Below, in pieces: positions 36,958-46,395 of a DNA stretch of 64,000 bases. The stretch's first letter is position 1. Each line of letters opens with the position of its first letter. Below the pieces are notes generated by a model. That model had not been told where the DNA came from. It was given only the letters and a program-made list of their open reading frames with translations, and searched no databases. The position numbers and the translations under genes are program-made. Source of the stretch: Candidatus Pelagibacter sp. (GTDB lineage: Bacteria > Pseudomonadota > Alphaproteobacteria > Pelagibacterales > Pelagibacteraceae); the NCBI GenBank assembly GCA_028097945.1, contig JAOHFJ010000002.1, forward strand, positions 12,082-76,081, read 5' to 3'.

Positions 36958-38015
36958 TTATTGTTTAGTAAATTTTCAAATATTAAAAGCCCTTGCTTAA
37001 CCTCTTTGACATTATGTACTCTAAAAATTTTTATTCCCTGCAAAAAAGAAAAGATTATCGATGATAAAGTGCCTCCTATTCTTTCTTTTGTGTCATATTT
37101 TCCAGAAATTTGATTAATGAATCTTTTTCTAGAAGTGCCAATTAATATAGGAAAACCAAGTGAATGAAATAGGGAAATTTTATTTAAAATCATCAAATTA
37201 TGTTTCAAGTTTTTTCCAAAACCTATTCCTGGGTCTAAAATTATTTTTTTATGATATTTTAGACTCTTAAATTTTTTAATCTTATCCTCAAAAAAATCAT
37301 AAATATCTAATAACACATGATTATATGAAGGATTGTTCTGCATAGTTTGTGGTGATCCTTGCATATGATGGATGATTTTCCATAATTTTCTGTTTTTAAT
37401 CACATTTAAAGATTTTGGATCAAACTGAAAACAGGAAACATCATTAATAATATCTACATTATGTTTTATTGAAAATTCCATTACTGAAGACTTTCTTGTA
37501 TCAATTGAAAGTAAAGCTTTGGGAAATTTTTTCTTAAATTTTTTCACTACTTCTTTAATTCTTTGAAGCTCATTATTTGATGAAATAATTTTTGACCCAG
37601 GTCTTGTTGACTCACCTCCAATATCAATTATTTCTGCCCCCTCATTTCTCATATCCTTTATTCTTTGCATAGCTTTTTTAGATGAATTATATTTACCTCC
37701 ATCAGAAAAACTATCAGGAGTTAAATTTAAAACCCCCATAAGGATATGCTTTTTTTTTCCAATAAATTTTCTTTTTGATATAATTTTTTTAATATCTTTT
37801 AATATTTTTTTTTTTATTATAAAAGGAAGTTTGCCGATATCATTAATATCAACAATTTTGGAATTAACTTTTTTTTTGTCTTTAGTAAAAATTTCTACTT
37901 TATTGAATGCTATTGCATTATCGCCGCATAACGGAAAAGCAAGTTTTTTTTTGATTAGTTGTTTTGAATTATTTCCATAAAAAAAATTACACGCTCGAGT
38001 GTAATATTTTTTCAT
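36954..38015 (-). CDS. folP: Dihydropteroate synthase with about 90-residue N-terminal extension
   Basis: The catalytic TIM barrel starts near residue 90 with ILMGVLNLTPDSFSDGGKY and continues with EIIDIGGESTRPGS, LSIDTRKSSVMEFS, INDVSC, ILDPGIGFGKNLKHNL and IGTSRKRFI. It joins p-aminobenzoate to the pterin in folate synthesis. The first 90 residues (YYTRACNFFYG..., PLCGDNAIAFNKVEIF) are not part of E. coli FolP; a similar extension occurs in alphaproteobacterial homologues and its role is unknown. It lies 5 bases after ftsH. Confidence 0.93.
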   Translation of the reverse strand: MKKYYTRACNFFYGNNSKQLIKKKLAFPLCGDNAIAFNKVEIFTKDKKKVNSKIVDINDIGKLPFIIKKKILKDIKKIISKRKFIGKKKHILMGVLNLTPDSFSDGGKYNSSKKAMQRIKDMRNEGAEIIDIGGESTRPGSKIISSNNELQRIKEVVKKFKKKFPKALLSIDTRKSSVMEFSIKHNVDIINDVSCFQFDPKSLNVIKNRKLWKIIHHMQGSPQTMQNNPSYNHVLLDIYDFFEDKIKKFKSLKYHKKIILDPGIGFGKNLKHNLMILNKISLFHSLGFPILIGTSRKRFINQISGKYDTKERIGGTLSSIIFSFLQGIKIFRVHNVKEVKQGLLIFENLLNNK

Positions 38016-38020
38016 TTATC

Positions 38021-39916
38021 TTAAACTGCTGGCTTAGGTTTTAACCCTAGGGATCCAAGTGCTGATGACGATTTGCCATTATCTTCGTCTTCTTCTTTAA
38101 ATGACCTAGTTGGCTTGATATTTTTTAAAACTAAGTCCCTTATTTCATCACCTGATAACGTTTCGTAAATTAAAAGTGCTTTAGCTAGCTTATGCAAATC
38201 ATCAATTTTTTCTGTAAGAACTTTTTTGGCTCTATCGTAACCTGCATCAACAATTTTTTTAACTTCAACGTCTATTTTTTTTGCAGTTTCCTCAGACATA
38301 TTTTGTTGTTTTGTCACAGATCTTCCTAAAAATACCTCTTCTTCATTTTCTCCATAAGCTAATGGCCCCAATTCTTTGCTCATACCATATTTTGTAACCA
38401 TATTTTTAGCCATCTTTGTAGCCATATCGATATCAGAGGATGCCCCAGAGGTAACCTTATCATGACCAAAAATTATTTCTTCCGCAATTCTTCCGCCCAT
38501 TGCTACGGCAATATCTGAATACATTTTTTCACGCGTGACTGATAGTTGGTCTCTTTCTGGAAGTCTCATAACCATTCCCAATGCGCGTCCCCTTGGAATT
38601 ATTGTAGCTTTATGTATTGGATCTGATGCTTTTTCGTTTAAAGCGACTATTGCGTGGCCACCTTCATGATATGCTGTAAGTTTTTTTTCATCCTCCGACA
38701 TAACCATAGATCTTCTCTCAGCTCCCATCATCACTTTATCTTTTGCTTCTTCAATATCAGACATTGTTACAACTCTTTTATTCTTTCTTGCGGCTAGTAA
38801 CGCTGACTCATTAATCAAATTTGCTAAATCTGCTCCAGAAAATCCTGGTGTTCCTCTTGCAATTGTTCTTAATTTCACATCTGGGCCTGTGCTGATTTTT
38901 TTTACATGCACTTTTAAAATTGCTTCTCTACCAATTATATCAGGATTTCCAACAACAACTTGTCTGTCAAACCTTCCTGGTCTTAACAAGGCTGGATCTA
39001 ATACATCCGGTCTATTAGTAGCTGCTATTAATATTATACCTTCATTCGTATCAAAACCATCCATCTCTACAAGCAACTGATTTAGAGTTTGCTCTCTCTC
39101 ATCATTTCCTCCACCTAACCCTGCTCCTCTACTTCTTCCAACAGCGTCAATCTCATCAATAAATATAATACAAGGAGAGTGTTTTTTTCCTTGCTCAAAC
39201 ATGTCTCTTACTCTTGAAGCTCCAACTCCAACAAACATTTCAACAAAATCTGAACCAGAAATCGAAAAAAATGGAACGTTAGCTTCACCTGCGATAGCTT
39301 TAGCTAATAAAGTTTTTCCTGTTCCTGGAGGTCCAATCAATAAAGCGCCCTTCGGAATTTTTCCACCTAAACGGCTAAATTTTTTTGGATCTTTAAGAAA
39401 CTCAACTATTTCTTCGACTTCTTCTTTTGCTTCTTCTACACCAGCAACATCATTAAATGTTACTTTCCCTTGTGCCTCATTTAACAATTTAGCTTTTGAT
39501 CTTCCGAATCCCATCGCGCCACCTTTGCCTCCTTGCATCTGACGCATAAAAAATATCCAAACACCGATTAACAAAAGCATTGGGAACCATGATAGTAAAA
39601 TTCCTAAGAGTGATGGCATTTTATCCTCTTTAGGTGAGGCAACTATACTTACTCCTTTTGATGAAAGTTTATCAACGAGCTCGGGATAATTTGGAGAGTA
39701 TGTCTTAAAACTGTTTCCGTCAGCTAACACACCTGAAATATTGTTTCCTTGTATTTGAACTTCAACCACTCTGCCTGCTTCAACCTCATTTAGAAAATTT
39801 GAAAAAGGTAAAGCATTTCTCTCTGAGTTAATATTTTTTGGGTCCTGAAACATGTTGAAAAGCCCTACAGATAGTAAGACTATAATAACCCACATTATTA
39901 AATTTTTAATATTCAT
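38021..39916 (-). CDS. ftsH: ATP-dependent zinc metalloprotease FtsH
   Basis: The 631-residue protein has two N-terminal membrane segments (about 5-21 and 103-124) around a periplasmic domain. An AAA+ module follows, with Walker A GPPGTGKT (195-202), Walker B IIFIDEID and the second region of homology [21 protein letters not shown]. The zinc site is HEGGH (417-421), and a C-terminal helical part completes it. FtsH degrades misassembled membrane proteins and, in related bacteria, RpoH and LpxC. A promoter is visible just upstream. Confidence 0.97.
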   Translation of the reverse strand: MNIKNLIMWVIIVLLSVGLFNMFQDPKNINSERNALPFSNFLNEVEAGRVVEVQIQGNNISGVLADGNSFKTYSPNYPELVDKLSSKGVSIVASPKEDKMPSLLGILLSWFPMLLLIGVWIFFMRQMQGGKGGAMGFGRSKAKLLNEAQGKVTFNDVAGVEEAKEEVEEIVEFLKDPKKFSRLGGKIPKGALLIGPPGTGKTLLAKAIAGEANVPFFSISGSDFVEMFVGVGASRVRDMFEQGKKHSPCIIFIDEIDAVGRSRGAGLGGGNDEREQTLNQLLVEMDGFDTNEGIILIAATNRPDVLDPALLRPGRFDRQVVVGNPDIIGREAILKVHVKKISTGPDVKLRTIARGTPGFSGADLANLINESALLAARKNKRVVTMSDIEEAKDKVMMGAERRSMVMSEDEKKLTAYHEGGHAIVALNEKASDPIHKATIIPRGRALGMVMRLPERDQLSVTREKMYSDIAVAMGGRIAEEIIFGHDKVTSGASSDIDMATKMAKNMVTKYGMSKELGPLAYGENEEEVFLGRSVTKQQNMSEETAKKIDVEVKKIVDAGYDRAKKVLTEKIDDLHKLAKALLIYETLSGDEIRDLVLKNIKPTRSFKEEDEDNGKSSSALGSLGLKPKPAV

Positions 39917-39949
39917 AATTATTAAATAATCATTAATCTTTAATTAACA

Positions 39950-39979
39950 AGTATAGTTTAGCTTACAATAAGTTGTAAA
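39950..39979 (-). promoter_or_regulatory. Probable sigma-70-type promoter of ftsH
   Basis: On the minus strand TTTACA (39974-39979), an 18-base spacer and TATACT (39950-39955) give a start near 39943 and a leader of about 27 bases before the ATG at 39916. I saw no convincing heat-shock promoter here. Confidence 0.55.
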
Positions 39980-40011
39980 TAAGACAAAAAGATACCAATT
40001 GACCCAGATTT

Positions 40012-41031
40012 TCAAAGTTTTTCTTGTTTTAGACATAAATTTCCATCTTTTTTAAAAAAAATACATCCTCCAAGAGTAGATTTTTTAAAATTACTCTTGC
40101 TAAGATTTTTGATCAGATTTTGTACTTTTCTTGATCTAACATCATAGTAATTTTTTTTTATCTTTTTTATTGACTGATTAATTAATACAATTTTAACTTC
40201 ATCATTAAGTTGGTTGAATTTTCTAAAGTTAATACTGACTTCTTTATTTCTTACATTTATTAGTTTTTTGAAAATTTTTTCAAAATAATTGTCTAATGTA
40301 GATCTACTGAAAGATAAATTTTGTATTGATCTAAAAATTTGCTCATATTTGATACCGCTGTTTTCCAAGGGTTTTTTTAAATTTCTAATTTTAGTCCTTA
40401 AATATTTCTCATCTTTATTAGAGGGATCTTTAACGAATTTTCCAAAAGTATTTTTTGAAATTTTTATCAAAAAATTTTTTCTTACATCTAGTAAAGGTCT
40501 ACACAAAGCTACTTTGCTATTAATTTTTCTAAAAGGTGTCATTGCAGAAAGCCCTTTTAATCCACTGCCTCTTGAAAGCCTTATAAAAAAAGTTTCAACC
40601 TGATCTTCAAGATTGTGTGCGGTTAGAATGGTTGTTATTCTTTTCTTTAAACAATAGTTTTTTAGTATCTCATATCTGACATTTCTCGCTTCGGATTGAA
40701 TATTTTTTGTAATTATTTTTTTATTTAAAATTATTTCTAAACTTATTTTTTTTTTTTTTAAAATATTTTTAACTTTTTTTGCCTCTTGATGTGAGTTTTT
40801 TCTAATGCTGTGATCCACTAAAACATAGTGAAATTTTACCTTTTTTAAATTTGTGTATGCGATTGTTAATGCAACGAGAGCTAGGCTATCCGGTCCACCA
40901 GAAACAGCGACTAAATATTTTTTTTTATTAATAGAATCAAGTTTGCTTTTAAAATTTAAAAAAATGCTTGATAGATCCTGAAACTCTTTAAAGTTATTTT
41001 TAAGATTTACACTTGAATTTTTTTTGCTCAT
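40012..41031 (-). CDS. tilS: tRNA(Ile)-lysidine synthetase
   Basis: The 339-residue protein has the PP-loop YLVAVSGGPDSLALVALTIA, LVDHSIRKNSHQEAKKVK, AHNLEDQVETFFIRLSRGSGLKGLSAM and PLLDVRKNFL, the TilS/MesJ core. It converts C34 of tRNA-Ile(CAU) to lysidine, making it read AUA. The C-terminal domains are shorter and lysine-rich compared with E. coli (432 aa), as in many small genomes. Its start lies inside the 3' end of cpoB (32-base overlap), and no later start would keep the PP-loop context. Confidence 0.92.
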   Translation of the reverse strand: MSKKNSSVNLKNNFKEFQDLSSIFLNFKSKLDSINKKKYLVAVSGGPDSLALVALTIAYTNLKKVKFHYVLVDHSIRKNSHQEAKKVKNILKKKKISLEIILNKKIITKNIQSEARNVRYEILKNYCLKKRITTILTAHNLEDQVETFFIRLSRGSGLKGLSAMTPFRKINSKVALCRPLLDVRKNFLIKISKNTFGKFVKDPSNKDEKYLRTKIRNLKKPLENSGIKYEQIFRSIQNLSFSRSTLDNYFEKIFKKLINVRNKEVSINFRKFNQLNDEVKIVLINQSIKKIKKNYYDVRSRKVQNLIKNLSKSNFKKSTLGGCIFFKKDGNLCLKQEKL

Positions 41032-41959
41032 ATTGAGCTTTTTGTAGCACAGACTTACTTGCTTTTGGGTATTCTTTTTTCAGTCCAGAAATCATTTTGC
41101 ATCCTTGATCTTTTTCACCAAGTTGTACCATTGTGATTCCTAGCTTTAAAAGATTATCAGGTGCTTTTTTACTTTTTGGATAATTTTGATAGCCATCAAG
41201 GTAGGCAGTAGCTGCATCTGAGTAAAGTTGTCTTATTCTAAAAGTTTCACCATACCAGTATTGAGCACTTCCTGCTAAGTCGTGATCTTTATTTTTATCT
41301 ATAAATTCTTTTAATGCAAACTCTGCTGTTTCATAATCTCCAATCTTCATAAAACTTACTGCAAATTCATATTGTTCTGATGGAGGTTTGTCAGGTAATA
41401 AAGAGTCTCTTTTTTCTGGTTCTTCAGCAATTACGGTTTGGGCGCTTTCAATTGAATTGATGGATTGTTCTTTTGGTAAATTAGAAGTTTGGTAACCCGG
41501 AGCCGCTCCAAAATCTTGAGGTTTACTTGAACCAGGAAGAGCTGTTTGTTTTTTTATATCAGTAATAGATCCATTTTCTAAGTCCGAAAATCTTAACTGT
41601 GTATCTGATTGAATTTTTGTAACACGAGATGATAATTTATCTAGTTTAAAATTTACTTCTTCGAATTTATTTGTAAGTTCTCTAAATTGATTTTCTATTT
41701 CACTTAATTTTAAAAGATGTTTAGTCATAATATCTTCATTAAGTCCATTTGAACTTGATTGGCTTGTGCTTGATCCAGATACAAGGTCTGATTTTTGATA
41801 AACAGCTTTTTCTAAAGTTTTTAGATCTTTTGTAATAATCTGAATTTGATCAGAAATAGCTTGCAAATAAATTTCTTCTTCTTCTGCAAAAACCAAACTG
41901 GTAAAAAAAGTTAATGCAATAGAATAAATAATTAAATTTAATTTAAATCTGATGAACAT
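41000..41959 (-). CDS. cpoB: Cell division coordinator CpoB/YbgF (Tol-Pal associated)
   Basis: The 319-residue protein has a signal peptide (hydrophobic stretch ending SLVFA, about residue 25), a coiled-coil region (KHLLKLSEIENQFRELTNKFEEVNFKLDKLSSRV), a Pro/Ser-rich linker, and C-terminal TPR repeats beginning PPSEQYEFAVSFMKIGDYETAEFALKEFI and AQYWYGETFRI. CpoB couples Tol energy state to peptidoglycan synthesis at the septum. It follows pal after a strong terminator, which suggests weaker or separate transcription from tolQRAB-pal. Confidence 0.9.
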   Translation of the reverse strand: MFIRFKLNLIIYSIALTFFTSLVFAEEEEIYLQAISDQIQIITKDLKTLEKAVYQKSDLVSGSSTSQSSSNGLNEDIMTKHLLKLSEIENQFRELTNKFEEVNFKLDKLSSRVTKIQSDTQLRFSDLENGSITDIKKQTALPGSSKPQDFGAAPGYQTSNLPKEQSINSIESAQTVIAEEPEKRDSLLPDKPPSEQYEFAVSFMKIGDYETAEFALKEFIDKNKDHDLAGSAQYWYGETFRIRQLYSDAATAYLDGYQNYPKSKKAPDNLLKLGITMVQLGEKDQGCKMISGLKKEYPKASKSVLQKAQYEQKKFKCKS

Positions 41960-41985
41960 GATTCATTTTAATTTGATAAAATGGC

Positions 41986-42023
41986 AAAAAAAAGACCCCT
42001 TAATACGCGTGTATTAAGGGGTC
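41986..42023 (-). terminator. Strong Rho-independent terminator of the tol-pal operon
   Basis: A perfect 13-base stem (41994-42006 with 42011-42023) closes a GCGT tetraloop, followed on the minus strand by an eight-T run (41986-41993). It starts 18 bases after the pal stop and lies between pal and cpoB. Confidence 0.92.
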
Positions 42024-42041
42024 TAAAATTATTAGAAAATT

Positions 42042-42518
42042 TTAATTAACTTTTATCGTTACAGATCTTCTGTTTTGAGACCAAGCTAACGGTGTTGAAG
42101 CTGGGTTAACAGGTTTTTCTTTTCCGTAACTGATTACCGAAATTCTTTTTCCAGAAATTCCGTAAGTCATTAGATAATCTTTGGCAGCATTAGCTCTTCT
42201 TTCACCTAAAGCTAAGTTGTATTCTCTTGTTCCTCTTTCATCAGCGTGACCTTCAATTGTCACATTAAGATTTTTATTTTTTCTCAAGTAATTAGCTTGC
42301 TTTCTTAAAGTTGCTCTTGAAGCAGTTGTTAATGAAGATTTGTTTGTTGCAAAAAATATTCTATCTGGAACACCTGAAGCTAAGTATTTTACTGTTTCTT
42401 TTCCAGTATATACATCTCCATCTATATTTCCTGATTTTTTCGCAGTAGAACATGCACTTAAAATTAAAGTAGCAAAGATTATTAGTAATACGTTTTTTAA
42501 ATTCTTATTAAACATCAT
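42042..42518 (-). CDS. pal: Peptidoglycan-associated lipoprotein
   Basis: The 158-residue lipoprotein has a signal sequence ending in the lipobox LSAC (C23), a short linker and an OmpA-type peptidoglycan-binding domain with RIFFATNKSSLTTASRATLRKQANYL, VTIEGHADERGTREYNLALGERRANAAKDYL and VISYGKEKPV. It ties the outer membrane to the cell wall. The first of two adjacent ATG codons (42518) is used, with AGGGG 6 bases upstream. It is the last gene before the tol-pal terminator. Confidence 0.96.
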   Translation of the reverse strand: MMFNKNLKNVLLIIFATLILSACSTAKKSGNIDGDVYTGKETVKYLASGVPDRIFFATNKSSLTTASRATLRKQANYLRKNKNLNVTIEGHADERGTREYNLALGERRANAAKDYLMTYGISGKRISVISYGKEKPVNPASTPLAWSQNRRSVTIKVN

Positions 42519-42594
42519 TTTTTCCCCTAGGTTTGTAGTGTTTTATTTCAAATTATTTAATGTTATTCAAGTGTATTTTACACAAAATAATACG

Positions 42595-43932
42595 TTATTT
42601 TGATAAAAGAGAGGACCAAGATGGGTCTGAGGCATCAGTTTCTGTTTTTAGCCTTCTTTCGTTATAACCCGTAATATCAATAGACCATAATTTAGCGGAA
42701 AAACCTTCACCTTTTGATCCAGACTTAGTCTCTCTATAAAAAACTAAAACTCTTCCATTGGGCGACCAAGAAGGTGCTTCTTGATAGTAATTTTCTGTTA
42801 ATAATCTTTCCCCAGTCCCATCAATTCTCATGACGCCAATATAAAACTTTCCTTTACGCATTTTTGTAAATGCGATGAGATCTCCTCTTGGTGACCATAC
42901 GGGAGTACCGTAAATTCCATTTCCAAAAGTAATTCTTTTAACTCCTGTTCCGTCACTACGCATAACATAAATTTGTTGTAAACCGCTTCTATCTGAATTG
43001 AATGCAATAAATTTTCCATCTGGTGAAAATGAGGGAGAAGTATCAATTGATGAATGATCCGTAATTCTTTCTACGACTCTTGTATCTAAATCCATAGTAT
43101 AAATATCTGAATTACCGTCTTTAGCAAAACTCATTACTATTTTTTTTCCATCTGGTGAGAATCTTGGGGCAAAAGTCATTCCTGGAAATTTTCCAACTAT
43201 CTCTTGGCTACCTGTTTCAATATCAAGTAAGTAAACTCTTGGTTCATTTCTAAAATAAGACATATAAGTTACTAATTGATTTTTTGGATTGAATCTTGGA
43301 GTAAGAACTAGTTCAGTTCCGTAAGTAAGATATTTTGTATTAGCACCATCTTGATCCATTATAGCCAATTTTTTTACTCTTTCATTTTTAGGGCCACTTT
43401 CAGCAACATAAATTATTCTTGTATCAAAATATCCCTCTTCTCCTGTTAATCTTTCATAAATTTTATCTGAAATTATATGTGCCACTCTCCTCCAGTTCGT
43501 TGGCGTCGTAGTAAAAGCCAAAGCAGTCATTTCTTTAGCAGCAGCTGTATCCCATAATCTAAATTCTACTTTTAATTTTCCCTCTTTGACTAAAAGTTTA
43601 CCTGTAACCAGTGCTTGGGCCTTTATTAATCGCCAGTCTTCGAATCTAGGTTTTAAATGAGCAATATCTGGTTTTTGCACAAAAGCATCTTTTTTTAATG
43701 GGTTAAATAAACCAGTTCCTCTAAAATTATTTTCTATTATTTTTGAAATATTTTCACCTAGCTCTTTTATTTTTATACCTTCAGAATTTTCTGACTTTAT
43801 GTCGACATGCAAAGGAGAAACTGCAATTGGTAATGGATCTAAATTTCCTCTGGTAATGTCAATTTCTATTAAGGCAAAAGATTTGTTGATTAATAATAAA
43901 TTAAATAGAAGAAATATAATTATTTTTTTCAT
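42595..43932 (-). CDS. tolB: Tol-Pal system beta-propeller protein TolB
   Basis: The 445-residue periplasmic protein has a signal peptide (ending near SFA, residue 20), an N-terminal domain and a six-bladed propeller with repeated motifs such as [53 protein letters not shown] and [17 protein letters not shown]. It binds Pal and TolA. It follows tolA with no intervening bases. Confidence 0.96.
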   Translation of the reverse strand: MKKIIIFLLFNLLLINKSFALIEIDITRGNLDPLPIAVSPLHVDIKSENSEGIKIKELGENISKIIENNFRGTGLFNPLKKDAFVQKPDIAHLKPRFEDWRLIKAQALVTGKLLVKEGKLKVEFRLWDTAAAKEMTALAFTTTPTNWRRVAHIISDKIYERLTGEEGYFDTRIIYVAESGPKNERVKKLAIMDQDGANTKYLTYGTELVLTPRFNPKNQLVTYMSYFRNEPRVYLLDIETGSQEIVGKFPGMTFAPRFSPDGKKIVMSFAKDGNSDIYTMDLDTRVVERITDHSSIDTSPSFSPDGKFIAFNSDRSGLQQIYVMRSDGTGVKRITFGNGIYGTPVWSPRGDLIAFTKMRKGKFYIGVMRIDGTGERLLTENYYQEAPSWSPNGRVLVFYRETKSGSKGEGFSAKLWSIDITGYNERRLKTETDASDPSWSSLLSK

Positions 43933-44742
43933 TTATCCTTTCAACATCTCAGTTGGATTAAAGTTTAATTGTAATTCTTTCCATTTATCGTATCCAGTTG
44001 GTGGAACTTTTAGTGGTTGGCATAACCTTACAGCCCGAAGCGCACTCTCGGCTAAAACCTTATAAAATTTCTGACCAGGCATGTTCATCCTTTGATGATC
44101 TAAAATTTCAGATTTCATTATTGTTCCATCTTTTTTAAGCTTTAGTTTAATTCTTACAAGTAAATCTTTATCATATGGTAATCCAAGAGGAACACTCCAG
44201 CATCCAAATATTTGTGCCCTGAGCGCATCTTCTTGTGAAAGTGTCAGTCCTGAAGCAAAGGAATTTTTTTGAGTACTTTGTGTTAACTTGTCAGTTTTTT
44301 TTCTTTTGACAGCTTCTACTTCTTTTGCTTTATCAATCAAAGCCGCTATTTGATTTGTATCAACTATTTCTTTTTTTTCAAATTCTGAAGCCTGTCTTAT
44401 TTGAGGTTTTATTTCTTCCGGATTTTGCTTCTTTTTTACTATTTGCTTTTCTTCTTTTTTTTCGTTTGGAAGAGGAATTCTATCTGGTTTTTCCTTAGCT
44501 TTTGCGGCTGGTGGTGCTTGCTCCGATACTAATCTTTCCTCCTCTTTTTTCTTATTTTCTTCTATGATTTTTCTTGCTTTTGGAGCATATGGAATGTTGG
44601 TTTTATCGGAAATTTGAATTAATTCTACTGACACTATTGGAGGTAAATCAATCGACTCTCTAAGCATAAATGGTAAACTTAATATTGTTAATAAAACCAG
44701 TGCAGAATGAAAAGTTATTGAGTAAATTAAACTTCTTATCAT
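43933..44742 (-). CDS. tolA: TolA-like energy transducer of the Tol-Pal system
   Basis: The 269-residue protein has one N-terminal membrane helix (about 5-27), a long charged Lys/Glu/Pro-rich periplasmic stretch (about 55-165) and a C-terminal TonB/TolA-like domain (EDALRAQIFGCWSVPLGLPYDKDLLVRIKLKLKKDGTI ... ESALRAVRLCQPLKVP). Its place between tolR and tolB, with the domain layout, makes it TolA, although the sequence resemblance to E. coli TolA is weak and the central helix much shorter. Confidence 0.88.
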   Translation of the reverse strand: MIRSLIYSITFHSALVLLTILSLPFMLRESIDLPPIVSVELIQISDKTNIPYAPKARKIIEENKKKEEERLVSEQAPPAAKAKEKPDRIPLPNEKKEEKQIVKKKQNPEEIKPQIRQASEFEKKEIVDTNQIAALIDKAKEVEAVKRKKTDKLTQSTQKNSFASGLTLSQEDALRAQIFGCWSVPLGLPYDKDLLVRIKLKLKKDGTIMKSEILDHQRMNMPGQKFYKVLAESALRAVRLCQPLKVPPTGYDKWKELQLNFNPTEMLKG

Positions 44743-44750
44743 AGTTCATC

Positions 44751-45164
44751 CTAATTTTTGTAAGGTTCAGAAATTAAAGCAACCTTTGAAAAGCCTGCTC
44801 CAGAAAGGGTTCCCATAACTTCTAATACCCTTCCATAATTAATATTTTTATCTCCTCTAACATATATTCTTGTATCAGTTCTATTTTTTGCAATCGCCAA
44901 TAGTTTTGGTATCATTTTTTGGTAAGTCACTTGATGTTCTTGAATATAAATTTCACCTTTTGAGTTAATACTCAAAGTTAAAGGTTCTTGGTCATCAGGC
45001 AATGAGTCTGCTGCGGACTCGGGTAAATCCACCTGTACGCCTACCGTCAATAGTGGGGCTGTGACCATAAATATTATTAATAAAACTAACATCACATCCA
45101 CAAAAGGAGTTACATTGATCTCGCTCATAGGTTCTTTTTTTGAGCGATTGAAATTGAAGGCCAT
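44751..45164 (-). CDS. tolR: Tol-Pal proton-channel subunit TolR
   Basis: The 137-residue ExbD/TolR protein has EINVTPFVDVMLVLLIIFMVTAPLLTVGVQVDLP. The membrane helix carries the proton-conducting aspartate of VDVMLVLLIIFMV, and the periplasmic domain follows. It sits one base after tolQ. Confidence 0.95.
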   Translation of the reverse strand: MAFNFNRSKKEPMSEINVTPFVDVMLVLLIIFMVTAPLLTVGVQVDLPESAADSLPDDQEPLTLSINSKGEIYIQEHQVTYQKMIPKLLAIAKNRTDTRIYVRGDKNINYGRVLEVMGTLSGAGFSKVALISEPYKN

Positions 45165-45165
45165 T

Positions 45166-45846
45166 TTAAATTATTGAAAGAAATCTTTTTGAAAAATTAT
45201 CGATTCTTGAAAAATATCTTTGAGAGTCACTATTAAATTTATTGTATGCTACCACGGCTGGAATTGCTGCTAACAAACCTAATGCAGTCGCAAACAGAGC
45301 TTCGGCTATACCAGGCGCTACAATCGCTAAACTTGTATTTCTAGAAATTGCAATTGATTGAAACGAGTTCATTATTCCCCATACAGTTCCAAATAAACCA
45401 ATAAAAGGTGCAGTGGAACCCACCGTTGCAAGAAATGTAAAGTTTTTCTCTACCTTTTTCATTTCGTTGTCCGTTGCTATTTCTAATACTCTGCCAACTC
45501 TTGCTGATTGAACCGCAGATGTCTGTCTTTTAGTTTTTATTAGCTCTGCCATAGCAGTTTTAAAAATAAGCACTGCAGGGTCCTTAGAATTTACAGGAAG
45601 ACTGTTATTAAAACTTTCTGCAGATTTAGCTTTCCAAAATTTTTTTTCAAACTCCTCTATCGAAGTATTTATATTTTTGAACAGTTTAAATTTATCAAAT
45701 ATAAGCGCCCATGAAAAAATCGAGCATAGTATTAATAAAATTATTACAAATTTTACAACGAAATCCGCTCGTAAAAATAGTTTCCACAAAGAAAAATCTG
45801 TTGCTCCACCTAAGCCTACAACTTGAGCTGCTATATCTTGTTCCAT
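45166..45846 (-). CDS. tolQ: Tol-Pal proton-channel subunit TolQ
   Basis: The 226-residue MotA/TolQ/ExbB protein has three membrane helices, with FLATVGSTAPFIGLFGTVWGIMNSFQSIA and VAPGIAEALFATALGLLAAIPAVVAYN, the conserved helix 2-3 channel motifs. It begins the tolQ-tolR-tolA-tolB-pal operon. In many proteobacteria ruvA and ruvB precede it; here the upstream gene is a RuvC-like nuclease 57 bases away. Confidence 0.95.
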   Translation of the reverse strand: MEQDIAAQVVGLGGATDFSLWKLFLRADFVVKFVIILLILCSIFSWALIFDKFKLFKNINTSIEEFEKKFWKAKSAESFNNSLPVNSKDPAVLIFKTAMAELIKTKRQTSAVQSARVGRVLEIATDNEMKKVEKNFTFLATVGSTAPFIGLFGTVWGIMNSFQSIAISRNTSLAIVAPGIAEALFATALGLLAAIPAVVAYNKFNSDSQRYFSRIDNFSKRFLSII

Positions 45847-45903
45847 TAAAGTTGAATACTTTTAGAATGTGTCATGAATTTGGCGTTAATCACTCATTTT
45901 GGT

Positions 45904-46395
45904 TTAATTTTCTTCAGTAAGTCTTGTTTCACTAAAGAATCTTGCAATCAAAATAGCATCAGATTTGTTTACGTCTTTTTTTTTTGCAAGCTGATTTGAT
46001 AGTTTTGGGTACATTTCAATAGCTCTTGTCCTACTTGAGTCTTTAGAAGAATTAATTAATTCAAAATGTTTTTTCCATTTCGATGGTCTTACAAAAAAAA
46101 TTGGTAATTTTAAAGCTGCACAGATTCCTTTAATAGCTCCAAAGGTTTGACCAAAATTAAACATACTGGTAACTCCTTGGCCTGGCATAGCGTTAACTTG
46201 CTCAACAACAACGGAAATTTCTTCGTTTAAATCTATATTTTCTTTAATTAAATCAACGAGAAGCGCACTATTTAACTGTCTTTTATTTTTTTTTCCCTCA
46301 GGCATAACAGGCATATCGAATATGTTTAATACTTTATTATTTTTTAATACAGCTATTGCTCCACTCAAACCAGGATCTATTCCTATTATTTTCAT
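45904..46395 (-). CDS. ruvC: RuvC-like Holliday junction resolvase, phage-type sequence
   Basis: The 163-residue RNase H-fold nuclease has MKIIGIDPGLSGAIAVL (D7), VVVEQVNAMPGQGVTSMFNFG (E65) and the C-terminal DVNKSDAILIARF (D141, D146), the acidic set of RuvC. The block MPGQGVTSMFNFGQTFGAIKGI with VRPSKWKKHF is that of RuvC-like resolvases found in tailed phages and some bacteria, not of E. coli-type RuvC. It occupies the normal ruvC place after yebC (one-base overlap), but ruvA and ruvB are missing between it and tolQ. A resolvase role is likely; partners are unclear. Confidence 0.8.
   Translation of the reverse strand: MKIIGIDPGLSGAIAVLKNNKVLNIFDMPVMPEGKKNKRQLNSALLVDLIKENIDLNEEISVVVEQVNAMPGQGVTSMFNFGQTFGAIKGICAALKLPIFFVRPSKWKKHFELINSSKDSSRTRAIEMYPKLSNQLAKKKDVNKSDAILIARFFSETRLTEEN

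Noticed and set aside
36954..38015. folP N-terminal extension as a new fused domain
   Set aside because: A similar extension is present in other alphaproteobacterial dihydropteroate synthases, so it is noted in the annotation but not treated as novel.
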